Positions 33,409 through 42,086 of a DNA stretch of 64,000 nucleotides are shown in pieces (position 1 is the stretch's first letter; each line of letters opens with the position of its first letter). The notes below the pieces were generated by a model. It had not been told where the DNA came from and made no database searches. It saw nothing but the letters and a program-made list of their open reading frames with translations. Made by a program: the position numbers and the translations under genes. Source of the DNA: Duganella sp. CF458 (GTDB lineage Bacteria > Pseudomonadota > Gammaproteobacteria > Burkholderiales > Burkholderiaceae_D); the NCBI RefSeq assembly GCF_900113115.1, contig NZ_FOOF01000012.1, forward strand, positions 62,001 through 126,000, given 5' to 3'.

Positions 33409-33927
33409 TTATCGCCCTGCTTGATACAAGGCGTTGGCGCAGGCGGTCATCGCATCGCGGATCATGAAGTTGACCAGGGTGACCGAAACGCCAAACTGTT
33501 CGGCAATCTCGCGCTGGGTGTGGCCGCCAAGCCGGTGCAGTTCGAACGCCTGGCGCGTGCGATCGGGAAGGGCGGCAAGGGCAGCGGCCACGATGCGCAA
33601 ATCCTGCCGGCTGACCGTCAGCGACTCGGGGGTGCCGGCGCCAGCCGGGACTTGCAAGCCGTCTTCTTCATCGACGAATACCCTGGCTTCAAGCGCCGCG
33701 CGCCGCTGCGCGTCGATGGCCAGGTTGCGCACCACCTGGAACAGGTAGGCCAGCGGCTGGCGGGCGTCGAAAGCATGGCCGGCTTCGGACAGCTTCAGGT
33801 AAGTGTCCTGCACCACGTCCTGGGCGCGTTCGACATTGCCAAGCACCTTGAAGGCGGCGCGTTGCAGCGCCGGGCGGTGCGCCGCGAACATCGCGCTCCA
33901 ATCAACAGGTCCCTCGAAAGACTCCAT
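33409..33927 (-). CDS. ECF sigma factor, FecI/PvdS-like
   Basis: A 172-residue iron-starvation type sigma factor. Region 2 has RAQDVVQDTYLKLSEAG and AYLFQVVRNLAIDAQRR; region 4 has LPDRTRQAFELHRLGGHTQ followed by a helix-turn-helix (REIAEQFGVSVTLVNFMI). It directs RNA polymerase to iron-uptake promoters. A strong Fur box lies about 70 bases upstream, so it is made only when iron is scarce. The siderophore operon is the obvious target, since it follows the sigma and FecR-like genes. No signalling receptor with an STN domain is in the window. Confidence 0.92.
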   Translation of the reverse strand: MESFEGPVDWSAMFAAHRPALQRAAFKVLGNVERAQDVVQDTYLKLSEAGHAFDARQPLAYLFQVVRNLAIDAQRRAALEARVFVDEEDGLQVPAGAGTPESLTVSRQDLRIVAAALAALPDRTRQAFELHRLGGHTQREIAEQFGVSVTLVNFMIRDAMTACANALYQAGR

Positions 33928-33994
33928 AACCCCTCAACTTGTCGAATAAACACCGGAGAGGCGAATTTTATGGAGTTTGACTACCAAAATCAAC

Positions 33995-34013
33995 AAGAAT
34001 GATTCTCATTCTC
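33995..34013 (-). promoter_or_regulatory. Strong Fur box before the ECF sigma gene
   Basis: The minus-strand reading GAGAATGAGAATCATTCTT agrees with GATAATGATAATCATTATC at 15 of 19 positions. It sits about 68 bases upstream of the sigma start. The plus-strand symporter gene starts over 150 bases away, so control of that gene is unlikely. Confidence 0.82.
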
Positions 34014-34039
34014 ATTCGTGCGGGGCATTCAATTGGCTG

Positions 34040-34093
34040 AGCTATTCCATAAAATCATAGCTTAATGGTTATTCCTCATATCTACGGAATAGC
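34040..34093 (+). repeat. Nested inverted repeats before the galactoside operon
   Basis: GCTATTCC (34041-34048) is matched by GGAATAGC (34086-34093), and AGCTAT (34040-34045) by ATAGCT (34057-34062); a second ATTCC lies between. The region is AT-rich and lies 74 bases before the symporter ATG. It could be an operator for an unknown sugar-responsive regulator, since no regulator gene is found in the operon. Confidence 0.5.
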
Positions 34094-34166
34094 CGATTCG
34101 TTAATCTACACATATTAATGATAAGCAAATGTTTCCCCATACTTTTGCAAACAGAGACGCATCCCC

Positions 34167-35834
34167 ATGAAAATCACTTCGCTCGACTCCGTAGTCTTCC
34201 TCATCTATTTTGCCGTGGTCGCGGCTTACGGCATCTGGGTCTACCGCCGTAAGAACAGCAGCTCCGGCTCGGCCTCGCGCGACTACTTCCTGGCCGAAGG
34301 CTCGCTGACCTGGTGGGCTATCGGCGCTTCGCTGATCGCTTCGAATATCTCCGCCGAGCAGTTCATCGGCATGAGCGGTTCCGGCTTCAAGATCGGCATG
34401 GCCATCGCAGTGTATGAGCTGATGGCGGCGGCCACGCTGGTGATCGTGGCCGTGTTCTTCATGCCGGTCTACCTGAAGAATCACATCTACACCATGCCGC
34501 AGTTCCTCGAGCAGCGCTATGGCAAGGGCGTGGCGATGACCATGGCGCTGTTCTGGCTTGGCTTGTACATCGTGGTCAACCTGACTTCCATCCTCTACCT
34601 CGGCGCCATCGCGATCAGCAGTATTTCCGGCTTGAGCGTGGGTGCCTGCATGCTGTTCCTGGCGGTGTTCGCGACAGTCATTACCCTGGGCGGCATGAAG
34701 GTGATCGGCTACACCGACGTGATCCAGGTGGTGTGCCTGGTGATCGGCGGCCTGGTGACCACCTGGATCGCACTCGACCTGGTGGCAAGCCTGGGCGGTG
34801 GCAAAGGTGCGCTGCATGGAACGACCGAACTGTTCGCCCGTGCCCGCGGCCACTTCGACATGGTGCTGACGCGCGATCACCCGAGCTATATGGATTTGCC
34901 GGGACTGAGCATCCTGTTGGGCGGCATCTGGATCGCCAACCTGAATTACTGGGGCTGCAACCAGTACATCACGCAGCGCGCGCTGGGCGCCGACCTGCCG
35001 ACCGCGCGCAAAGGCCTGTTGTTTGCCGCCTTCCTGAAATTGCTGATGCCCGTGATCGTGGTGCTGCCCGGTATCGCGGCCTTCGCCCTGGACCAGGCGG
35101 GCGCTTTGGGCGGTGCCTTGCGCGAGGGTGGCGAACTGAATCCTGACCGCGCCTATCCAACCCTGCTGGCATTGCTGCCGGACGGCTTGCGCGGCGTGGC
35201 GTTTGCGGCCCTGACCGCAGCGGTGGTGGCCTCGCTGGCCGGCAAGGCAAACAGCATCGCCACCATTTTCACTTTGGATATCTATCGTAAGAAATTTGCA
35301 CCCGCAGCGAGCGAAGAACGCATGGTGTGGGTCGGCCGCCTTACCGTGGTGGCGTCGATGGCAATTGCGGTGCTGATCGCACCGATGCTGGGCATCGACA
35401 AGAAGGGCGGGTTCCAGTACATCCAGGAATACACCGGCTTTGTCTCGCCGGGCATCCTGGCCATGTTCCTGCTTGGTTTCTTCTGGAAGAAGGCGACCAA
35501 TGCGGCCGCCATGTTTGCAACGGTGGGTGGACTGGTGTTCTCCATCATCCTCAAATTCCTGCCAACGATGATGGACTTGCACTTCCTGGCGCCGATCGGC
35601 TTCGCTGCCGACAACGGCAGCGGTATCTACGAGATCCCCTTCATCGACCGCATGTTCCTGGTGTTCTGGGCCGTCGTGGCCGGCATGGTGCTGATCAGCC
35701 TGATGGGAAGGCGTGATGGCGAGGCAAAGGCCATGGTGGTCGACCGCCAACTGTTCCGGGTGGATCGCGGCTTTGCCATCGGATCGGCCGTGGTGTGCGT
35801 GCTGCTGGCCGTTATCTATGGGGCACTCTGGTAA
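34167..35834 (+). CDS. Sodium:solute symporter, SGLT-type sugar transporter
   Basis: A 555-residue inner-membrane symporter of the SSS family with about 14 helices. The N-terminal SRDYFLAEGSLTWWAIGASL followed by IASNISAEQFIGMSGSGF is typical of vSGLT-like sodium/galactose-glucose carriers; further on are LNYWGCNQYITQRALGA and GLRGVAFAALTAAVVASLAG. In this operon it would bring in galactose released in the periplasm by the GH35 enzyme. The TonB receptor gene follows 42 bases downstream. Only the sugar specificity is inferred. Confidence 0.92.
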   Translation: MKITSLDSVVFLIYFAVVAAYGIWVYRRKNSSSGSASRDYFLAEGSLTWWAIGASLIASNISAEQFIGMSGSGFKIGMAIAVYELMAAATLVIVAVFFMPVYLKNHIYTMPQFLEQRYGKGVAMTMALFWLGLYIVVNLTSILYLGAIAISSISGLSVGACMLFLAVFATVITLGGMKVIGYTDVIQVVCLVIGGLVTTWIALDLVASLGGGKGALHGTTELFARARGHFDMVLTRDHPSYMDLPGLSILLGGIWIANLNYWGCNQYITQRALGADLPTARKGLLFAAFLKLLMPVIVVLPGIAAFALDQAGALGGALREGGELNPDRAYPTLLALLPDGLRGVAFAALTAAVVASLAGKANSIATIFTLDIYRKKFAPAASEERMVWVGRLTVVASMAIAVLIAPMLGIDKKGGFQYIQEYTGFVSPGILAMFLLGFFWKKATNAAAMFATVGGLVFSIILKFLPTMMDLHFLAPIGFAADNGSGIYEIPFIDRMFLVFWAVVAGMVLISLMGRRDGEAKAMVVDRQLFRVDRGFAIGSAVVCVLLAVIYGALW

Positions 35835-35876
35835 CACAAAAAATCACATAAGAACTACGGAGAAGATAAAAGAATC

Positions 35877-38462
35877 ATGAAGCAGAAGAAAATCAGTTTG
35901 CTGGTGAAGTCGTTGTTCCTGCTCCCTGCAATTCCCGCTGCCTTTGCGCAGCAGGCCGAGGAACCATCGGTCCAGAAAGTCACTGTCTCCGGCATTCGCG
36001 CGTCGGTGCGCAGCGCGCTGAGCGTCAAGGAAAACTCGAACAGCATGGTGGAAGTCGTCGCTTCCGAAGACATCGGCAAGCTGCCCGATACCACCATTGC
36101 CGAATCGCTGGCCCGCCTGCCTGGCCTGGCTGCCGGCCTGGATCGCGGCAATGCCAGCCAGATCGTGGCGCGCGGCATGGGCGAGCGCTTCATCGGGGCG
36201 ACCCTGAATGGCCGCGAGCTGGCATCGTCCGAGCCGAATCGGGCAGTGCGTTTCGAGCAGTTTCCATCCGAGTCGCTGTCCGGTGCCATCGTCTACAAGA
36301 CCCAGAATGCCGACCTGGTCGAAGGCGGCGTCGCCTCCAGCATCGACCTGCAGACCGTTTCGCCGCTCAAGTACAACGGCCGCCGGGCTTCGTTGAAGGC
36401 CGACGCGCTGTACTACGAGGAAGCGCGCGACCTCGATGCGAAGTCGGTCCGTCCGCGCCTGGGCGGCATCTACATCGACCAGTTCGCCGACAGGAACGTT
36501 GGCGTGGCGCTGGCATTCAGCTACCAGAAGCAGCCTTCGGTGGAGAAGCGCAAGAACCATTGGGGCTTCAACCAAGACCACTCGGCCGACATCGATGGTG
36601 ACGGCAAGGTGGACAAGACGCCATGGGGCTTTGAGACTGAACTGAAGCGCGGCACCAATGAGCGTGGCAGCGTGCTGGGCAAGGTGGAATGGAAGGCCAG
36701 CCCGGATGCGATGATTACCGCCGACGTGTACTACGCCAAGAACAGGATCCGCGAACCTGCCATGTCGCATTGGACCGGCGACCTGGGGAACTGGGATGGC
36801 TGGCAAAGCGCCAACTATTCGAACCTCGATATCCGCAACGGCTATGTGGTCGGTGCCACTGTGAACAACGTCGGCCTGACCACCAACAGCACGCTGTGGA
36901 CGCAGGACATGGACAACCTGGCTGCGGGCCTGAACGGCAAATTCAACGTCGGCGAGTGGAAGGTGGATGCCGACGTTGCCACTTCCTCGGCCGGCCGTGA
37001 CAGCGCCTGGCGCGACGTGCGCCAGTCCGCCCTGAACAATGGCACCATCAAATGGGCTTTCACCGGCGACGAAACCCAGGACTTCAGCTTCAGCCATGAT
37101 TCCGGCAATCCGGCAGCCTTCGGCAACCCGACCCTGTACGTCGATACCGACGGCCACGTCGACGACCGCCTGAGTTCCGCGCAATTGAGCGCTTGGCGCC
37201 CGCTCGATGCCGGCGTCGTGAACCGCATCAAGTTCGGCGCGCGCTTCGCCGACCGCGAGAAGAAATACCACCAGGCCACCTGGAACCTGGCTTCCGCTAC
37301 GGCCATCCCGGTTTCGGCTTACGACACGGTGAGCGTGTCCGGCTTCGCGCCGTTCATCGTACTGAAAGATTTTACTGGCACCGCCACCCGCCTGTGGGGC
37401 GCCGACGCGTTCAGCCGGGATGGCCGCACACCGAGCGCGAACGACTTGCTGGCCGGTTGGAAGGTCAAGGAAAAGAACAGCAGCGTCTACGCCCAGGCAG
37501 ACCTGGAAGGCGAGTTGTTCGGCAAGACCTTCCGCGGCAATGCCGGCGTGCGCGTGGTGCACACCAGCCAGACCGGCAGCGGCATGGAGTCGATCAACGG
37601 CGCCGCGCCAACCGCGGCGGAGGGCGGCGCATCATACACCCGCGTGCTGCCCAGCGTTAACCTGATCTTCAACCTGGACCAGTCGCAAAAGCAGCAGATG
37701 CGTTTCAGCGTTGCGCGCGCCATGTCGCGTGCGCCGATGGATGAGATGCGCGCCTCGCGCCAACTGGCGATCGACACCAATCCCGGTTCGCAGCAGCCGG
37801 TCACCGGCAGCGCCGGTAACCCGGGCTTGCTGCCGATGATGTCGAACCAGGTCGACTTGTCGTGGCAGTACTACTTCGACAAGGGATCGCTGCTGTCGGC
37901 TGGCGTGTTCTACAAAAGGGTGTCCGACTATATCGGCATCACCACCGACAACACCACCGTCAACGGCCGCGCAGCAACCCTGACCCGCTCAGTGAACGGC
38001 AAGGGTGGCAATGTGCGGGGCCTGGAGCTGGTGGCCCAGCATGCCTTCACCAACCTGCCGGCGCCGTTCGACGGACTGGGCGTGGCCGCGAACTTCTCGT
38101 ACAACGACAGCGACATCCAGGAGTACACCAACGACTACCCGATGGTGGGCCTGATGAAGCGTAACGGCGGCCTGACCCTGTGGTACGAAAAGGCAGGCTA
38201 CGAAGCGCGCCTGTCCGCCAACTACCATAGCGCCTTCGTGCGCATGCCGCGCTGGACTGCCGGCTATATGATCGAGAATCCAGCCGAGACCTACGTCTCC
38301 GCCAACTTCTCGAAATGGCTGACGCCTCAGTTGCAGTTGCGCCTGGGCCTGGACAACATCACCAACCAGAAAGTGGTGGAAACCCAGTCCAACAATTCGT
38401 ACATGCAGAACGTGATGGAATATGGCCGCCGCTACAACCTGGGCCTGAGCTACAAGTTTTGA
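35877..38462 (+). CDS. TonB-dependent receptor, carbohydrate type
   Basis: An 861-residue outer-membrane receptor with signal peptide ending PAAFAQQ. The plug has VTVSGIRASVRSALSVKENS, LPDTTIAESLARLPGL and FEQFPSESLSGAIVYKTQ, the pattern of the Xanthomonas/Caulobacter receptor group that takes up oligosaccharides. The barrel ends in YGRRYNLGLSYKF with terminal Phe. No Fur box precedes it. It lies between a sugar symporter and a beta-galactosidase (seven bases downstream), so a galactose-containing oligosaccharide or glycoside is the likely ligand. Confidence 0.93.
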   Translation: MKQKKISLLVKSLFLLPAIPAAFAQQAEEPSVQKVTVSGIRASVRSALSVKENSNSMVEVVASEDIGKLPDTTIAESLARLPGLAAGLDRGNASQIVARGMGERFIGATLNGRELASSEPNRAVRFEQFPSESLSGAIVYKTQNADLVEGGVASSIDLQTVSPLKYNGRRASLKADALYYEEARDLDAKSVRPRLGGIYIDQFADRNVGVALAFSYQKQPSVEKRKNHWGFNQDHSADIDGDGKVDKTPWGFETELKRGTNERGSVLGKVEWKASPDAMITADVYYAKNRIREPAMSHWTGDLGNWDGWQSANYSNLDIRNGYVVGATVNNVGLTTNSTLWTQDMDNLAAGLNGKFNVGEWKVDADVATSSAGRDSAWRDVRQSALNNGTIKWAFTGDETQDFSFSHDSGNPAAFGNPTLYVDTDGHVDDRLSSAQLSAWRPLDAGVVNRIKFGARFADREKKYHQATWNLASATAIPVSAYDTVSVSGFAPFIVLKDFTGTATRLWGADAFSRDGRTPSANDLLAGWKVKEKNSSVYAQADLEGELFGKTFRGNAGVRVVHTSQTGSGMESINGAAPTAAEGGASYTRVLPSVNLIFNLDQSQKQQMRFSVARAMSRAPMDEMRASRQLAIDTNPGSQQPVTGSAGNPGLLPMMSNQVDLSWQYYFDKGSLLSAGVFYKRVSDYIGITTDNTTVNGRAATLTRSVNGKGGNVRGLELVAQHAFTNLPAPFDGLGVAANFSYNDSDIQEYTNDYPMVGLMKRNGGLTLWYEKAGYEARLSANYHSAFVRMPRWTAGYMIENPAETYVSANFSKWLTPQLQLRLGLDNITNQKVVETQSNNSYMQNVMEYGRRYNLGLSYKF

Positions 38463-38469
38463 TTGAGGC

Positions 38470-40923
38470 ATGCAGATGATCCGTAACACACTTTGCCTGG
38501 CCGCGATGGCGTTCGTGCACGCGGCCCAGGCCGGGCAGGTGCTGGCAGTCGATGCCAGCGCCCCCGCGCCGGCGCCTTTGTCCGGCCATATCAAGATGGG
38601 CACGGCTGTCGCACCAGGCGGCCATGCCCTTGGCATCAACAACCAGTACCTGACGCGCGACGGCCAGCCCTGGTTGCCGGTCATGGGTGAATTCCATTAC
38701 TCGCGCAGCCCGGTGGAAAGCTGGGAGTCCGAACTGGCCAAGATGAAATCGGCCGGCATCGATGTGGTGGCCAGCTACATCATCTGGAACCACCACGAGG
38801 AGAAAGAAGGAAAGTTCAACTGGAGCGGCAACCGCGACCTGCGGCGCTTCATCCAGTTGGCGAACAAGGCCGGGCTGGAGGTGTGGATTCGCGTCGGCCC
38901 GTGGTCGCATGCTGAAGTGCGCTACGGCGGCATTCCCGACTGGGTGGTCGACGCCATGCCGACGCGTCAGGACGATCCGCAGTACCTGAAGTACGTGGAC
39001 CGCTTCTACCGCGAGATCGCTCGGCAGGTCGACGGGCTGTTGTGGAAGCAGGGCGGCCCGGTGATCGGCGCGCAGATCGAAAACGAATACAACCTGGCCG
39101 GCCCCAACCGCGGCGCCCAGCACATTGCCACGCTGAAGGGCATGGCGGTAAAGGCCGGCATCGATGTGCCATTCTACACCGTGACCGGCTGGGACCAGAC
39201 GCTGTATCCGTCCGGCGAAGTGGTGCCGGTGTTCGGCGGCTACCAGGACGAACCCTGGGCCACCAGCACCACCGAACTGCCACCGAAGGAAACCTATGCC
39301 TTCCGCTTCGACACGCGCGTCAGCGGCGACCTGGGTGCGCAGACACGCGCCACGCAGCAAGGCACGGCGGAAACCGATATGGAGCGCACGCCCTTCCTCG
39401 GGGCGGAATACGGTGCCGGCCTGCCGGCCATGTACCGCCGCCGCACGCTGGTGTCGCCGGATGATATCGCGTCGACCCTGCCGGTGCAGATGGGTTCAGG
39501 CGTCAACCTGATGGGCTACTACATGTTCCATGGCGGCCGCAATCCGGTCGGCATGACGACCATGGAAGAGAGCACGCGCACTGGCGGCTATAACGATACG
39601 CCGGCGATCAACTATGATTTCAACGCGCCGCTGGGACCCGACGGGCAGCAGCGCGAAGTGCTGGCTTACCTGCGGCCCTTCCATTACTTCATGAACGATT
39701 TCGGCGCCCGGCTGGCGCCGATGACGGTGCGCAGGCCGGTCAATGTGCCGGCTGATCCGGCTGACCTGTCGGCGCCGCGCTGGTCGGTGCGCAGCAAGGG
39801 CGACCAGGCCTTCCTGTTCTACAACAGCCACGTCCGCCAATATGCTTTGCCGCTGCAGAAGCAGGTGCAGTTCTCGATCCGGCTGGCCGGGCAAACCGTC
39901 ACGCTGCCGCGCCGGCCGCTCGATATCGCGACCGGCAGCTACTTCTTCTGGCCGATCAATTTCGACCTGGATGGCTACCGCCTGCAATACGCCACCGTCC
40001 AGCCGATTGCGCGGCTGGAGCGTGGCCAGGAAGGCAGTGTGTACGTCTTCGCGGCGCAGGATGGCATCGCGCCCGAGTTCGTGCTGGACGGTGTGTCGCG
40101 CAGCTGTGTCAAGGCGCCGCGCGGGCGGCTGGCCGATGCGGAGGCGGGCGTGCTGGTGGATGGCATCCAGCCTGGCCTGCATGCCGCGCTCAGGCTGGAC
40201 TGTGCCGGCAAGCGTCCGGTGACGGTGCTGGTCCTGTCGCAACAGCAGGCACGCCAAATGGCGATTGGTCAATTGCAGGGCGCGCGCCGCCTGGTTATCA
40301 GCGATAGCCAGGCCCACTTCGCCAATGGACGACTGGTGTTGCGCGCGGCGGGCAAGCCAGCCTTCCGCGCTGCAGTGTTCCCGGCGTTGCCTTTGCCGCT
40401 CAAGGGCAGTACGGCGCTCAAGGACGGCGGCAAGGATGGCCTGTTCCAGATTGTCGAGGCAACGCTGCCGGAACAGAGCCTGTCGGTGTCCTCCCGCGAG
40501 CTGCGCGCCGCACAGCCGGTCCCGCCGATTAAAATTGGCGGCAACGCCAGGGCGGCGATCCAGCCGGACGCTGAAGTCTTCGGCAACTCCGCCGCATGGC
40601 AGCTGTCGCTCGGCCCGACCCGTCCGAAAGGTGTCGACGCGGCGCTGCTGGAGATTGACTTCACCGGCGATGTGGCACGCCTGTTCGACGGCACGCGCAT
40701 GGTGGACGATTGGTATTACAACGGCCAGCGCTGGCAGTTTGGCTTGCACAACCTGCCTGCAAGCGAGCATGCAGCACTGACGCTGACCGTGCTGCCGCTG
40801 CGGGCTGACGCGCCGATCTACCTGCCGAAGGAACACCGGCCGGCCTTCAACGGCCGGGCGCAGTTGGCGGAACTGCGCGGCGTGAAGCTGACACCGGTGT
40901 ATCGTGTCGATATTGGCCGCTAA
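38470..40923 (+). CDS. Exported beta-galactosidase, glycoside hydrolase family 35
   Basis: Hydrolyses terminal beta-galactosides. The 817-residue protein has a signal peptide (MQMIRNTLCLAAMAFVHAAQA). The GH35 barrel starts with VMGEFHYSRSPVESWESELA; the acid/base Glu is E206 in GAQIENEYN, and the nucleophile is probably E313 in FLGAEYGAG. C-terminal beta-sandwich regions follow, ending at HRPAFNGRAQL. The domain layout is that of large bacterial GH35 enzymes. It starts seven bases after the receptor stop and is followed 13 bases later by a galactose dehydrogenase. Probably periplasmic. Confidence 0.94.
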   Translation: MQMIRNTLCLAAMAFVHAAQAGQVLAVDASAPAPAPLSGHIKMGTAVAPGGHALGINNQYLTRDGQPWLPVMGEFHYSRSPVESWESELAKMKSAGIDVVASYIIWNHHEEKEGKFNWSGNRDLRRFIQLANKAGLEVWIRVGPWSHAEVRYGGIPDWVVDAMPTRQDDPQYLKYVDRFYREIARQVDGLLWKQGGPVIGAQIENEYNLAGPNRGAQHIATLKGMAVKAGIDVPFYTVTGWDQTLYPSGEVVPVFGGYQDEPWATSTTELPPKETYAFRFDTRVSGDLGAQTRATQQGTAETDMERTPFLGAEYGAGLPAMYRRRTLVSPDDIASTLPVQMGSGVNLMGYYMFHGGRNPVGMTTMEESTRTGGYNDTPAINYDFNAPLGPDGQQREVLAYLRPFHYFMNDFGARLAPMTVRRPVNVPADPADLSAPRWSVRSKGDQAFLFYNSHVRQYALPLQKQVQFSIRLAGQTVTLPRRPLDIATGSYFFWPINFDLDGYRLQYATVQPIARLERGQEGSVYVFAAQDGIAPEFVLDGVSRSCVKAPRGRLADAEAGVLVDGIQPGLHAALRLDCAGKRPVTVLVLSQQQARQMAIGQLQGARRLVISDSQAHFANGRLVLRAAGKPAFRAAVFPALPLPLKGSTALKDGGKDGLFQIVEATLPEQSLSVSSRELRAAQPVPPIKIGGNARAAIQPDAEVFGNSAAWQLSLGPTRPKGVDAALLEIDFTGDVARLFDGTRMVDDWYYNGQRWQFGLHNLPASEHAALTLTVLPLRADAPIYLPKEHRPAFNGRAQLAELRGVKLTPVYRVDIGR

Positions 40924-40936
40924 ACGGAGTTTGGAT

Positions 40937-41863
40937 ATGGCATTGAAAATCGGATTGGTCGGCTTGGGTAAGATCGCAGTCGACCAGCATCTCCCTGCGA
41001 TTCGCGGCAATCAGGGGCTGGAGCTGGTGGCCGGCTGCTCCCCGGCCAGCGCGCCGGAAGGCGTGTTGCGTTACCCGGATATGGGCAGCATGTTGGCAGC
41101 CCATCCGGAAATCGAGGCGGTGGCGATCTGCACGCCGCCGCAGGTACGCCACCAGCTGGCATGCGAGGCGATTGCGGCTGGCAAGCATGTGTTCCTCGAG
41201 AAGCCTCCGGCTGCAACGCTCGGGGATGCCGCGTCTATTGCTGCGATGGCTGCACAACACGGTGTGACGGCGCTGGCAGGCTGGCATTCGCGCTTCGCAC
41301 CCGCGGTGGAAAGTGCGCGCAACTGGATGCTGGAGCGGCCCATCAAATCGGTCCGGATCCGCTGGAAGGAAAACGTGCGGCAATGGCATCCAGGCCAGAA
41401 ATGGATCTTCGAGGCTGGCGGCATGGGCGTGTTCGACCCGGGCATCAACGCCTTGTCGATCCTGACGCACCTGCTGGGCGGCTGTGCGCTGGTGCGCAAG
41501 GCGGCCTTGCACGTGCCATCGAATTGCAGCGCGCCGATCCAGGCTGAGTTGGAGATGGTGAGTGAACGGGGCATCCCGATCGATGCGGAGTTCGATTTCC
41601 TGCAGACGGGCCAGCAAACCTGGAGCATCTTCGTCGATTCGGTCGCAGGCGACACCATGGCTCTTCACCTGGGCGGCCGCATCATGGAAGTGAATGGCAA
41701 GGTAGTGCTGGACGAACCGGAGCGCGAATACCCGTCGATGTACGAGCATTTCCGGCGCCTCGTCGCCAATCGCCGTTCGGACCTCGACTTCACGCCGCTG
41801 CAGGCGGTGGCTGACGCTTTCCTGGTAGGTAAGCTCTCAAGCGCTGAGCCGTATATCGAGTAG
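40937..41863 (+). CDS. gal: D-galactose 1-dehydrogenase (Gfo/Idh/MocA family)
   Basis: Oxidises D-galactose to galactonolactone with NAD(P)+, the first step of the De Ley-Doudoroff galactose pathway. The 308-residue protein begins at the ATG at 40937 with ACGGAG upstream; a longer frame has no ribosome site. Motifs: GLVGLGKIAVDQHLPAI, AICTPPQVR, GKHVFLEKPPAATLG, IRWKENVRQWHPGQKWI and GGMGVFDPGINALSI. These closely match, from memory, the galactose dehydrogenase (Gal) of Pseudomonas fluorescens, including the WKE-VR-WHPGQ block. The operon context (GH35 enzyme, sugar symporter) fits. Later pathway enzymes are not in the window. Confidence 0.88.
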   Translation: MALKIGLVGLGKIAVDQHLPAIRGNQGLELVAGCSPASAPEGVLRYPDMGSMLAAHPEIEAVAICTPPQVRHQLACEAIAAGKHVFLEKPPAATLGDAASIAAMAAQHGVTALAGWHSRFAPAVESARNWMLERPIKSVRIRWKENVRQWHPGQKWIFEAGGMGVFDPGINALSILTHLLGGCALVRKAALHVPSNCSAPIQAELEMVSERGIPIDAEFDFLQTGQQTWSIFVDSVAGDTMALHLGGRIMEVNGKVVLDEPEREYPSMYEHFRRLVANRRSDLDFTPLQAVADAFLVGKLSSAEPYIE

Positions 41864-42025
41864 TCGCATGACGTCAGAACATGCCGAAGATCCTGCCGGA
41901 GAGTCCCAGGATCATTGAAGTGTTGATTAGTGTCAGTGTCGGTATGCCGCCGCAGGTCGGCAAAGCCCTTGTTGCGCTTGCCCCGCGCCGATAGCGAGGG
42001 CGCGGGCGCGGGCAGCGTGCACCAT

Positions 42026-42063
42026 GTGCCCATGATACGTTCGAAGGATAGAACGATGGGCAC
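42026..42063. repeat. Two-part hairpin between convergent genes
   Basis: An outer stem GTGCCCAT / ATGGGCAC (42026-42033 and 42056-42063, perfect 8 bp) and an inner stem CGTTC / GAACG (42038-42042 and 42051-42055), with a GATA bulge on one side only and an 8-base loop. It lies in the 223-base gap between the galactose dehydrogenase and the convergent hydrolase gene. There is no T-tract. A mutual transcript end or RNA element are possible readings; the rest of the gap shows nothing. Confidence 0.6.
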
Positions 42064-42086
42064 AGGCAGGCTGGACAACGGATGCG

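Noticed and set aside
34101..35837. Long His/Gln-rich minus-strand frame opposite the sugar symporter
   Set aside because: Antisense shadow of an SSS transporter; composition is unlike any real protein in the window.
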